From Cohnella sp. OV330 (GTDB lineage Bacteria > Bacillota > Bacilli > Paenibacillales > Paenibacillaceae), in contig NZ_FOKE01000002.1 of assembly GCF_900112065.1 (NCBI RefSeq), forward strand, positions 680,513 to 744,512: DNA of 64,000 bases, written 5' to 3'. The notes beneath the pieces were generated by a model. That model was not told where the DNA came from. It was given only the letters and a program-made list of their open reading frames with translations, and ran no database searches. How positions within the stretch are numbered: position 1 is the stretch's first letter; every line of letters starts with the position of its first letter. Both the position numbers and the translations under genes were made by a program. This document shows positions 33,620-40,839 of the stretch, piece by piece.

Positions 33620-35414
33620 CGCTGGACGCCTCCTGTACGGGAATGATGAGTTCAATGCGCGTGCCCGTTCCGTCCGCGGCATTGATTCGCACTTCAAACA
33701 GCGAGCCGTAATACAAGCGGCAGCGCGCGAGCACGTTGCCCAGCCCGATCTGCCGCTCCCGGCTGCTCAGAATCTCGTCGAGCCTGGACGCGGATCCTTC
33801 GATCAGCTGCAGGCGCAGCTGCTCGGGCATGCCGGGCCCGTTGTCTGATACGCACAGATGCAGGCGCCCGTCCGTCCGGAACGCCCGGACTTCCACGATC
33901 GCCTCGGGATGCTGCCTGAAGCCGTACTTCACGGCGTTTTCGATGAGCGGCTGCAAAATGAATTTCACGACGGTCAGCGACGCTACGTCTCCTTCTTCCA
34001 CGATCGAAAGACGCAGCTTATCCCCGAAGCGCACCTGCAGGATCGACGCGTAATCCCGCACGTACTTCATTTCCTCCTTCAGGCCGACCAGGTCGTCGCT
34101 CAGGCGAAGCGAGAAGCGCAGCATTTTGCCGAGCGAAACGATCACCTTGACCGTGTCGTCCGTCCGCTTCTGCATGGCGAGGCTGCTGAGCAGTTCCAGC
34201 GTATTGAACAGGAAATGCGGGTTGATCTGCATGAGCAGCGCTTTGTACTCGGCCTGCTGCCGCAGCAGCTTCAGCTCGAATTCGCTTTGGATATGCTGGC
34301 GAAGGCGAACGATCATGGTGCGGAAGGTCGCGGTGGCGAAGCCGACCTCGCTCCGGACGCGCCGCGCGGGCGGCAGCCGGCTCTCGGCGCTGTCGAAGTC
34401 GCCGCGCTGCACGTGGCGCATCGCGGACACGAGCCGAGAGAGCGGCTTGGTGACGCCGTGCGACAGCCAAAATGCGAGGAACAGCGAGACGACCAGCAGG
34501 AGCGCGAACAGGAACACGATGCTGTTGCGCAGCTTCAGCAGTTGCGCATACAGGTCACGCTCGGAGACGAAGCCGACCAGCATCCAGTCCGTCAACGCCA
34601 GCTTCTTATATACGAGGATTTGGGACTGTCCCTGCTCGTTTTTGAAATAAACGACGCCCTGCTTGCGCCAGCCCTTCTGCACGGCTTCGACCTGGCTCTG
34701 CGCCTCTCCTTGCGAGCCGTACTCGCTCTGGGAGAGCAGCGGGTTGCCCCCGCGATCGAGCAAGTAGATCGTGCCGCTCTCCCCGAGGTGAATCCGGTTC
34801 AGCGGCTCGAGGAAATAGTCGGCGCTTACATTTACCTTCAGCACGTTGCGCGCCTGCGACGGCTCGAAGACGCCGAGCGGCATCAGCATGCTGACGACCG
34901 GATGCGCGTTGCCGCGGATCTGCAGCTCGACGTCGTCGGTATGCGCCGGCAGCCAGCGTTCGTTCGCGGTCTTGAAGCTGCGATACCACTGCTGGTCCAG
35001 GAACGACTTGTCGCGCACGACCTGATTGCTCATGCTGACCCACAGGCCTTCCTGGCGATAAATCGCGACGGAAGAGACGCTCGTGTAGCTGTTGTTCGTC
35101 TGCGATAGATATTTGCTCATCTGCAGATGCGCCAGCATCTTCTCGCCTTCCGGCAGATTCGGGTCCGACGCGGCCTCGTCCCATTCGTCCGTCAGGTCGC
35201 TGTTGAAGATGAGCGAAGCGAGGTCGTAGATCTGCGTCTGCACCATGTCGACGTACGAGCCGTACTCGTCCATTTTCTCCAGCGCCGAAGATTCGATGTA
35301 GGAGCGGATGATCGAGCGGGATTCGTTGAAGATCAGCACGGACAGCGCGCCGAACGACAGGACGAACAGCAGGACAAAAAAGGCGATCAGCCGGTTTCTG
35401 AGCGAATAGAACAT
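33594..35414 (-). CDS. YesM-like sensor histidine kinase
   Basis: 606 residues. Membrane helix 1 (LIAFFVLLFVLSFGALSVLIF), a large extracellular Cache-like sensor region (about 40-300), helix 2 (NSIVFLFALLLVVSLFLAFWLS) and a HAMP linker come first. The His_kinase block follows with the acceptor His in QINPHFLFNTLELL, and the ATPase domain has the N box (LIENAVKYG) and G box (VSDNGPGMPE). ATG 35414 has GGGG 6 nt upstream. It overlaps the response regulator gene, with which it forms one signalling unit for an extracellular carbohydrate cue. Confidence 0.94.
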   Translation of the reverse strand: MFYSLRNRLIAFFVLLFVLSFGALSVLIFNESRSIIRSYIESSALEKMDEYGSYVDMVQTQIYDLASLIFNSDLTDEWDEAASDPNLPEGEKMLAHLQMSKYLSQTNNSYTSVSSVAIYRQEGLWVSMSNQVVRDKSFLDQQWYRSFKTANERWLPAHTDDVELQIRGNAHPVVSMLMPLGVFEPSQARNVLKVNVSADYFLEPLNRIHLGESGTIYLLDRGGNPLLSQSEYGSQGEAQSQVEAVQKGWRKQGVVYFKNEQGQSQILVYKKLALTDWMLVGFVSERDLYAQLLKLRNSIVFLFALLLVVSLFLAFWLSHGVTKPLSRLVSAMRHVQRGDFDSAESRLPPARRVRSEVGFATATFRTMIVRLRQHIQSEFELKLLRQQAEYKALLMQINPHFLFNTLELLSSLAMQKRTDDTVKVIVSLGKMLRFSLRLSDDLVGLKEEMKYVRDYASILQVRFGDKLRLSIVEEGDVASLTVVKFILQPLIENAVKYGFRQHPEAIVEVRAFRTDGRLHLCVSDNGPGMPEQLRLQLIEGSASRLDEILSSRERQIGLGNVLARCRLYYGSLFEVRINAADGTGTRIELIIPVQEASSDVPSIDRG

Positions 35415-35455
35415 AGTCGTCCCCTTCATCGCGGTATGAGTTTAACCATCATACC

Positions 35456-35500
35456 ACAAAAAAAAGAGAGCCCCCGGCATCCGGCCGGAAGGCTCTTAAG
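35456..35500 (-). terminator. Terminator of the ABC-F unit
   Basis: Stem GAGCCTTCCGG / CCGGGGGCTC (minus strand) followed by TCTTTTTTTT. It separates the ABC-F unit from the kinase gene, whose own TATGAT (35448-35453, minus strand) lies right behind it. Confidence 0.85.
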
Positions 35501-35646
35501 AAAGATATATTGAAAAGGGGGGTCACTCATACATTGTACAAATCGACCGCAGTTGAAACGAAAATGCACATTACAATTGTGTTACAGAAATGTCGAAGCT
35601 TCGAAAATGTACCGGAGGCCTTACCGTCAGGCGCTCCGTCGGCTTA

Positions 35647-37266
35647 TCAAGCCGGCAGCATGCGCGCGCGCAGGGCCGCGATCTCCGGGTTTTCCAGGTA
35701 TTCGTCGTACGTCGTCATCCGGTCGATCAAGCCGTTCGGCGTGATCTCGATGATGCGGTTGGCGATCGTCTGGATGAACTGATGGTCATGCGACGTGAAG
35801 ATCATCGTCTCGTCGGTGTCGACGAGCGCGTTGTTCAGCGCCGTGATGGACTCGAGGTCCAAGTGGTTGGTCGGCTCGTCGAGCAGCAGCGTGTTGGCGC
35901 TGGTCAGCATCATCTTGGACAGCATGCAGCGGACCTTCTCGCCCCCCGACAGCACGGACGCCTTCTTCAGCGCTTCGTCGCCGGAGAACAGCATCCGGCC
36001 GAGGAAGCCGCGGATGAACGACTCGTCCTGGTCCTTGGAGTACTGGCGCAGCCAGTCGACGAGCGAATCGTCGTTGCCTTCGAAGTAAGCCGAGTTGTCC
36101 TTGGGGAAATACGCCGGCGTAATCGTGACGCCCCACTGCACGGAGCCTTCGTCCGGCTCGACCTCGTTCATCATCACCTGGAACAGGGCGGTCTTGGCCT
36201 GTCCGTACGGACCGACCAGCGCGATCTTGTCGCCCTTGTTCACGACGAAGGACACGCCGTCCAGCAGCTTCTCGCCGTCGACCGTCAGGCTGACGTTGTC
36301 GACCGTGACGATCTGCTTGCCCGCTTCGCGCTCCGGCTTGAACTGGATGAACGGATATTTGCGGCTCGACGGACGGATGTCGTCCAGCGAGATCTTGTCG
36401 AGCATCTTGCGGCGGCTGGTCGCTTGCTTGGCCTTGGACTTGTTCGCCGAGAAGCGCTGGATGAACGCCTGCAGCTCCTTGATCTTGTCTTCCTTCTTCT
36501 TGTTCTGGTCGCGCATCAGCTGAGTGGCGAGCTGGCTCGACTCGTACCAGAAGTCGTAGTTGCCCACGTACATCTGGATCTTGGCGAAGTCGATGTCCGC
36601 GATATGCGTACAAACCTGGTTCAGGAAGTGACGGTCGTGCGATACGACGATGACGGTGCCGGTGTAACGCGCCAGGAACTCTTCGAGCCAGTTGATCGAT
36701 TCGAGGTCCAAGTGGTTGGTAGGCTCGTCGAGCAGCAGAATGTTCGGCTGGCCGAACAACGCCTGCGCCAGCAGAACGCGAACCTTTGCGTTGCCGTCAA
36801 GCTCGGACATCTGCTTGTCATGAAGGTCGGTCGTGATGCCGAGGCCGTTCAGCATTTCGGCCGCGTCGCTCTCGGCTTCCCAGCCGTTCATCTCCGCGAA
36901 CTCGGCCTCGAGCTCGCCCGCGCGCATGCCGTCCTCGTCGGTGAAGTCTGCCTTCGCGTAGATGGCGTCCTTCTCCTTCATCACTTGATACAGGCGCTCG
37001 TAGCCCATAATAACGGTGTCGAGCACCTTGAATTCGTCGTACTCGAAGTGGTTCTGCTTGAGCACCGCGAAGCGCTCGCCAGGCGTGATGAACACCTCGC
37101 CGCTAGAAGGCTCCACTTCGCCAGACAGAATCTTCAGGAACGTCGACTTGCCCGCTCCGTTCGCGCCGATCAGGCCGTAGCAGTTGCCTGGCGTGAACTT
37201 GATGTTGACATCCTCAAAGAGCGGACGCTTGCCGAATCTGAGGCTGACGTTATTAACTGTGATCAA
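35647..37266 (-). CDS. ykpA: ABC-F family ATPase (YkpA/YbiT-like)
   Basis: 539 residues, two ABC domains in one soluble chain without membrane helices; ABC-F proteins act on ribosomes. NBD1 has a normal Walker A (GANGAGKST, about residue 36) and LLLDEPTNHLD, but its signature reads SELDGNAKVRVLLA in place of LSGGQ. NBD2 has the canonical LSGGEKVR and LLLDEPTNHLD, but its Walker A is GPYGQAKT. The linker (about 245-290) is lysine-rich and charged. The start overlaps the stop of the MBL-fold gene by 4 nt (ATGA). No resistance context is seen, so a housekeeping translation factor is likelier than a drug-resistance one. Confidence 0.88.
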   Translation of the reverse strand: MITVNNVSLRFGKRPLFEDVNIKFTPGNCYGLIGANGAGKSTFLKILSGEVEPSSGEVFITPGERFAVLKQNHFEYDEFKVLDTVIMGYERLYQVMKEKDAIYAKADFTDEDGMRAGELEAEFAEMNGWEAESDAAEMLNGLGITTDLHDKQMSELDGNAKVRVLLAQALFGQPNILLLDEPTNHLDLESINWLEEFLARYTGTVIVVSHDRHFLNQVCTHIADIDFAKIQMYVGNYDFWYESSQLATQLMRDQNKKKEDKIKELQAFIQRFSANKSKAKQATSRRKMLDKISLDDIRPSSRKYPFIQFKPEREAGKQIVTVDNVSLTVDGEKLLDGVSFVVNKGDKIALVGPYGQAKTALFQVMMNEVEPDEGSVQWGVTITPAYFPKDNSAYFEGNDDSLVDWLRQYSKDQDESFIRGFLGRMLFSGDEALKKASVLSGGEKVRCMLSKMMLTSANTLLLDEPTNHLDLESITALNNALVDTDETMIFTSHDHQFIQTIANRIIEITPNGLIDRMTTYDEYLENPEIAALRARMLPA

Positions 37267-38234
37267 TCCAATCCATCCTTTGCTTCGTTATCGATGACAT
37301 GGCTCCGCGAGAAGCGCATGGTCTCTCCGTGCTGGAGCAGGAAGATTTTCTCCTGCGGAATGCCGAGGCGCGCGCGCTCCGCCTCGAGCCTTTCGAGCGC
37401 CTCCATCGGCGTGTCGTCCGACAGCTTGAAAGCGCCGTAGTGCATGGGGACGAAAATATCGGCCTTCAGGTCCTGATAGGCCTTGAGCGCCTCTTCGGGG
37501 CTCACGTGCTGCGCGGCCATGAACCACTCGGGGTCGTAGGCGCCGATCGGCATAAGCGCCACGTCGATCTTGAAGCGGCGGCCGATCTCCTCGAAGCCCC
37601 TGAAGTAGCCGCTGTCGCCCGCGAAGTAGATCGTCGGACCGTGATGCGTCTCCATGACCCAGCCGCCCCAGTGGGAGTTGTTCATGTCCCAGGGATTGCG
37701 CCGGGTCCAGTGCTGGGCCGGCACGAAGGTGAACTTCACGCCGTGCACGGTGCAGTTCTCCCACCAGTGCATCTCGTGAACCTCGCCGAACCCCCTGACC
37801 GCCATCTTGCGCTTCAGGCCGGCCGGTACGTACAGCCGCTTGGGCCCCCGCAGGCGGCGCAGCGATCCGAAGTGCAGGTGGTCGTAGTGAGAATGGGAGA
37901 CGAGCACGAGGTCGACGGACGGCATGTCGGACAGCTCGACGCCGGGCGGCGCCAGCCGCTTCTGCAGCGCCATGCGGCGCGCCCATACCGGGTCGGTGAC
38001 GATATTAAGGCCGCCCATCTGCAGCAAAAACGTAGAATGCCCGATCCAGGTAACGGACGGCTCTTGACGGTTATGATGAAGGAATGGCAGATCCGGCTTC
38101 ACGTTCGGGACGCATTCCAGATATCCCTTGTTCCTCATCTTCTGCAGGCGTTCCTGACGCCATCGCGCGAACTGGTCCTTCCCCGCGGCGCCCGCGCGAA
38201 TGGAATCCAGGTTGCCGAAGCGGCTCTTAGGCAT
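37263..38234 (-). CDS. Metallo-beta-lactamase-fold hydrolase, NAPE-PLD/UlaG-like
   Basis: 323 residues. The metal site is clear: SHSHYDHLH (HxHxDH), His in PAQHWTRR, Asp in YFAGDSGYF and a late His in VPMHYGAF. The fold start WIGHSTFLLQMGGLNIVTDPVW fits the NAPE-PLD-like group of phosphodiesterases. ATG 38234 has GGAGGGG 6 nt upstream; the longer frame is unsupported. Coupled to the downstream ABC-F gene by an ATGA overlap. Substrate unknown. Confidence 0.85.
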   Translation of the reverse strand: MPKSRFGNLDSIRAGAAGKDQFARWRQERLQKMRNKGYLECVPNVKPDLPFLHHNRQEPSVTWIGHSTFLLQMGGLNIVTDPVWARRMALQKRLAPPGVELSDMPSVDLVLVSHSHYDHLHFGSLRRLRGPKRLYVPAGLKRKMAVRGFGEVHEMHWWENCTVHGVKFTFVPAQHWTRRNPWDMNNSHWGGWVMETHHGPTIYFAGDSGYFRGFEEIGRRFKIDVALMPIGAYDPEWFMAAQHVSPEEALKAYQDLKADIFVPMHYGAFKLSDDTPMEALERLEAERARLGIPQEKIFLLQHGETMRFSRSHVIDNEAKDGLD

Positions 38235-38321
38235 GGTACCCCTCCGTTGACGTACTAATCTTACTATAGCAGGAATCAGGCCAATGTTCCAAGACCGATC
38301 TGTCACTTAAATACCCCTCCT

Positions 38322-38351
38322 TTGGCAATACGGAACGCGGTGCGGTATTGT
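38322..38351 (+). promoter_or_regulatory. Promoter of cvfC
   Basis: TTGGCA (38322-38327), 18-nt spacer, TATTGT (38346-38351), about 50 nt before the start codon. Confidence 0.5.
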
Positions 38352-38401
38352 ATAGAGAGAGATTGGCGAGATCACCATATGCAAAGCGAGGTCGTGTGTA
38401 C

Positions 38402-39586
38402 ATGAAGCTGCTGTCAATTGAGCCGACGCCCAGCCCGAATTCAATGAAGCTGAACGTGGACGAAAAGCTGCCTGCCGGCGAGCGCCATACCTATACGATG
38501 GACAAAAAAGACCAGCTGCCGCCCTTCGTGGCGAAGCTGCTCGACATTCCCGGCGTGAAGTCGGCGTTCAGGACGGCCGACTTCTTCGCGCTGGACCGCC
38601 GCCCGAGCGCGGACTGGGCCGGCATCCTTGCGGCCGTGCGCGAGCTGTTCGGCGCCGCCGCGGACGGCGGAGGCGCCGGCGCGGGCGACGACGCGCTGGC
38701 CTATAGCTTCGGCGAAGCCCGCGTGCTCGTTCAGATGTATCGCGGCGTCCCGATGCAGATCCGCGTGCAGAGCGGCGGCCAAGAATCGCGAGCCGCGCTC
38801 GGCCAGCGGTTCACGGACGCCGTGAACGAGGCCGCGGGCGGCACGTTCATTCGCGAGCGGCGGCTCGCCGAGTTCGGCGTTCGCTACGGCGAGCCGCAGG
38901 AGATTTTGGAGGAGGTCGCGCGCGAGCTGGACGCGGCCTACCCGGACGAGCGGCTGCGCGAGCTGATCGCGGCCGCGCAGGCGGCCGGCGCAGGCGATGG
39001 CGCAGCCGCGGCCGACGCGCCCGAAGGCGGCGCCGCGGCGAGCCGGGCGACGACGCCGGACGAGCTGGAGGCGGCGCTTGGCGCGCCGGACTGGCAGACG
39101 CGCTATGCGGCGCTGTCGCGGGCGAAGCCGGACGCGGAGCTGCTGCCGCTGCTCGCGCAGGCCGCGCGCGACCCGCAGGTGTCGGTGCGCCGGCTCGCCG
39201 TGGTTTACCTCGGCGACCTGCGCATTCCCGAAGCGTTGCCGCCGCTGCTGGCCGCGCTGAAGGATTCGTCGGCGGCCGTGCGCCGGACGGCCGGGGACAC
39301 GCTCTCGGACATCGGCGATCCCGCCGCGGGTCCGGCGATGGCAGAGGCGCTGGGCGACGCCAACAAGCTCGTGCGCTGGCGCGCCGCGCGCTTCCTGTAC
39401 GAGGCCGGCGACGAGTCCGCGGTGGAGGCGCTGGAGCGACTGGCTGCGGCCGAGACCGAGTTCGAGGTGAAGCTGCAGGCCGAGATCGCCATCGCCCGCA
39501 TCCGCAGCGGCGAAGAAGCCGCCGGCTCGGTCTGGCAGCAGATGACGCGGATGCGCGAGCAGCGGCAAGGCGAAGACGAAGCGTAA
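38402..39586 (+). CDS. cvfC: CvfC/YpgR-type protein: Nfu N-like plus HEAT repeats
   Basis: 394 residues. The first 85 (LLSIEPTPSPNSMKLNVDEKL, then LPPFVAKLLDIPGVKSAF) form an Nfu/NifU N-terminal-like domain. A middle domain follows, and from about 225 on HEAT-type repeats appear ([69 protein letters not shown]). The order matches S. aureus CvfC and B. subtilis YpgR. CvfC affects virulence gene expression, but its biochemical role is not established. ATG 38402 has GAGG 10 nt upstream. The coding sequence is extremely GC-rich and Ala-rich in the middle. Confidence 0.85.
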   Translation: MKLLSIEPTPSPNSMKLNVDEKLPAGERHTYTMDKKDQLPPFVAKLLDIPGVKSAFRTADFFALDRRPSADWAGILAAVRELFGAAADGGGAGAGDDALAYSFGEARVLVQMYRGVPMQIRVQSGGQESRAALGQRFTDAVNEAAGGTFIRERRLAEFGVRYGEPQEILEEVARELDAAYPDERLRELIAAAQAAGAGDGAAAADAPEGGAAASRATTPDELEAALGAPDWQTRYAALSRAKPDAELLPLLAQAARDPQVSVRRLAVVYLGDLRIPEALPPLLAALKDSSAAVRRTAGDTLSDIGDPAAGPAMAEALGDANKLVRWRAARFLYEAGDESAVEALERLAAAETEFEVKLQAEIAIARIRSGEEAAGSVWQQMTRMREQRQGEDEA

Positions 39587-39912
39587 AGGCAAGCTTGCCC
39601 GCTCCCGCGATTCGAAGCGCTTGAACATCTCGTCCGCTGTGCAGGTTCGGTCGATTACCGTCGGGCGTCTCTTAGCGAAAATTCGAGGGCAAGCGAAGGA
39701 AGGCGGGTTCCCGCCGACGGAACCTTGCTCTTCCATACATTCGGCAAGCAACGAGTCAATCGATACAGGCATGCAAGCGAGACAAGCGATGGAGGCGAGT
39801 GCGGACGATGTCCGCATTCGCTTTCCTGTTTGAAGGGGATATCGTTAAAACGGGAAAAATAGAGGTTGTATCTGCATGCCATAGGCCCAAGAAACTTTTG
39901 TATGGCACCCTG
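39587..39912. other. Gap behind cvfC
   Basis: No convincing gene. It contains a weak terminator-like stem GCGAGTGCGGA / TCCGCATTCGC at 39795-39821 followed by TTTCCTGTTT, far from the cvfC stop, and a short GGCGGGTTCCCGCC palindrome near 39707-39720. Confidence 0.45.
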
Positions 39913-39942
39913 TTGACAGGAAACCATTTAGTTTCGTATGAT
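39913..39942 (+). promoter_or_regulatory. Promoter of the SRPBCC-arsR operon
   Basis: Consensus TTGACA (39913-39918), 18-nt spacer, TATGAT (39937-39942). The spacer is occupied by operator 1. Confidence 0.8.
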
Positions 39943-39966
39943 GTGTTTGCGAAACCAAATGGTTTC
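39920..39966. promoter_or_regulatory. Twin ArsR-type operators
   Basis: Operator 1, GAAACCATTTAGTTTC (39920-39935), lies between -35 and -10. Operator 2, GAAACCAAATGGTTTC (39951-39966), lies at the expected start site. Their centres are 31 bp apart, about three helical turns. Read together they form an 18-bp inverted repeat with one mismatch. This is what an autorepressing ArsR protein would need; the protein is encoded second in the operon. Confidence 0.7.
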
Positions 39967-39991
39967 CTTTATTTCAAGGAGGTTAAATGGA

Positions 39992-40417
39992 ATGAACGAA
40001 TCCCGCAAATTGCCCGATATCGTACGTACCCTTGAGTTGAACGCGCCGATCGAGAAGGTTTGGAACATGGTATCCACGGCAGAAGGCATCTCCGCCTGGT
40101 TCATGCCACCGAACGGCTTCGAGCCGGTCGTCGGCCATGAATTCACGCTGAACGCGGGACAGTTCGGCATGTCTCCGTGCAAAATCACGGCGTTCGATCC
40201 GCCCGAGCGGCTCTCCTTTAATTGGGGCAAGGACTGGACGCTGTCGTTCGATCTAAAGCCGCTGGCAAATGCGCGTACTTCATTCACGCTAACTCACGGC
40301 GGCTGGGACGAGGACGCACTGACCGAATTCGGCCAGCCGCACGGCTCGATCCGCGAGCACATGAGCGAAGGCTGGACCGGCATCGTGGCCAAGCTTCAAA
40401 GGCTGGTCGAAGCCTGA
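39992..40417 (+). CDS. SRPBCC (AHSA1-like) protein
   Basis: 141 residues of the START/Bet v1 cavity fold: RTLELNAPIEKVWNMVSTAEGISAWFMPPNGFEPVVGHEF at the start, DPPERLSFNW in the middle and the long C-terminal helix (EHMSEGWTGIVAKLQRLVEA). AHSA1-like proteins are often paired with an ArsR repressor as a small ligand-responsive unit. AAGGAGGT lies 8 nt before the ATG. The stop overlaps the arsR start (TGATG). Ligand unknown. Confidence 0.9.
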   Translation: MNESRKLPDIVRTLELNAPIEKVWNMVSTAEGISAWFMPPNGFEPVVGHEFTLNAGQFGMSPCKITAFDPPERLSFNWGKDWTLSFDLKPLANARTSFTLTHGGWDEDALTEFGQPHGSIREHMSEGWTGIVAKLQRLVEA

Positions 40418-40743
40418 TGGGACAAGCGCTGCCGCAGCACGACGTCTACCAGGCGATCGCCGATCCGAGCCGTCGGCGGCTGCTTCGCCTGCTGACGCAA
40501 GGCGAGCAGCCGCTGTCGGCGCTCAGCAGCAAGTTCGACATGAGCCGGACCGCCGTCTCGAAGCATCTGCGCGTCCTCCGGGAGGCCGGCCTCGTTACCG
40601 AGCGACGCGCGGGGCGCGAGACACGTTACGCTTTCCGACCCGAGCCGCTGGCGGAGCTTAAAGACTGGCTGTCCTACTTCGAACAATTCTGGGACAACAA
40701 GCTGGCGATTTTGAAGCATCTTGTAGAAGAAGACCCTTCGTAA
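40417..40743 (+). CDS. ArsR-family transcriptional repressor
   Basis: 108 residues with a winged helix-turn-helix: YQAIADPSRRRLLRLLTQGEQPLSALSSKFDMSRTAVSKHLRVLREAGLVTERRAGRETRYAF. No ELCVCDL metal-binding cysteines, so it is not a metal sensor of the ArsR/SmtB core type. The ATG overlaps the SRPBCC stop by one base, so it is translationally coupled. It is the likely ligand of the twin operators in the promoter. Confidence 0.92.
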   Translation: MGQALPQHDVYQAIADPSRRRLLRLLTQGEQPLSALSSKFDMSRTAVSKHLRVLREAGLVTERRAGRETRYAFRPEPLAELKDWLSYFEQFWDNKLAILKHLVEEDPS

Positions 40744-40761
40744 CCCGGACGCCCCGACGCC

Positions 40762-40823
40762 AAAGAGGCCGAAGGCCGCCGCTCTCCGTTAAAGGGAGTC
40801 AGCGGCCTTCGGCCTCTTTTTGT
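40762..40823. terminator. Terminator between arsR and the GGDEF-EAL gene
   Basis: Long stem AAAGAGGCCGAAGGCCGC / GCGGCCTTCGGCCTCTTT with an inner CTCTCC/GGGAG pairing. T5 follows on the plus strand. It may also stop the convergent GGDEF-EAL transcript. Confidence 0.85.
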
Positions 40824-40839
40824 TTACTCGACCGGCCGA

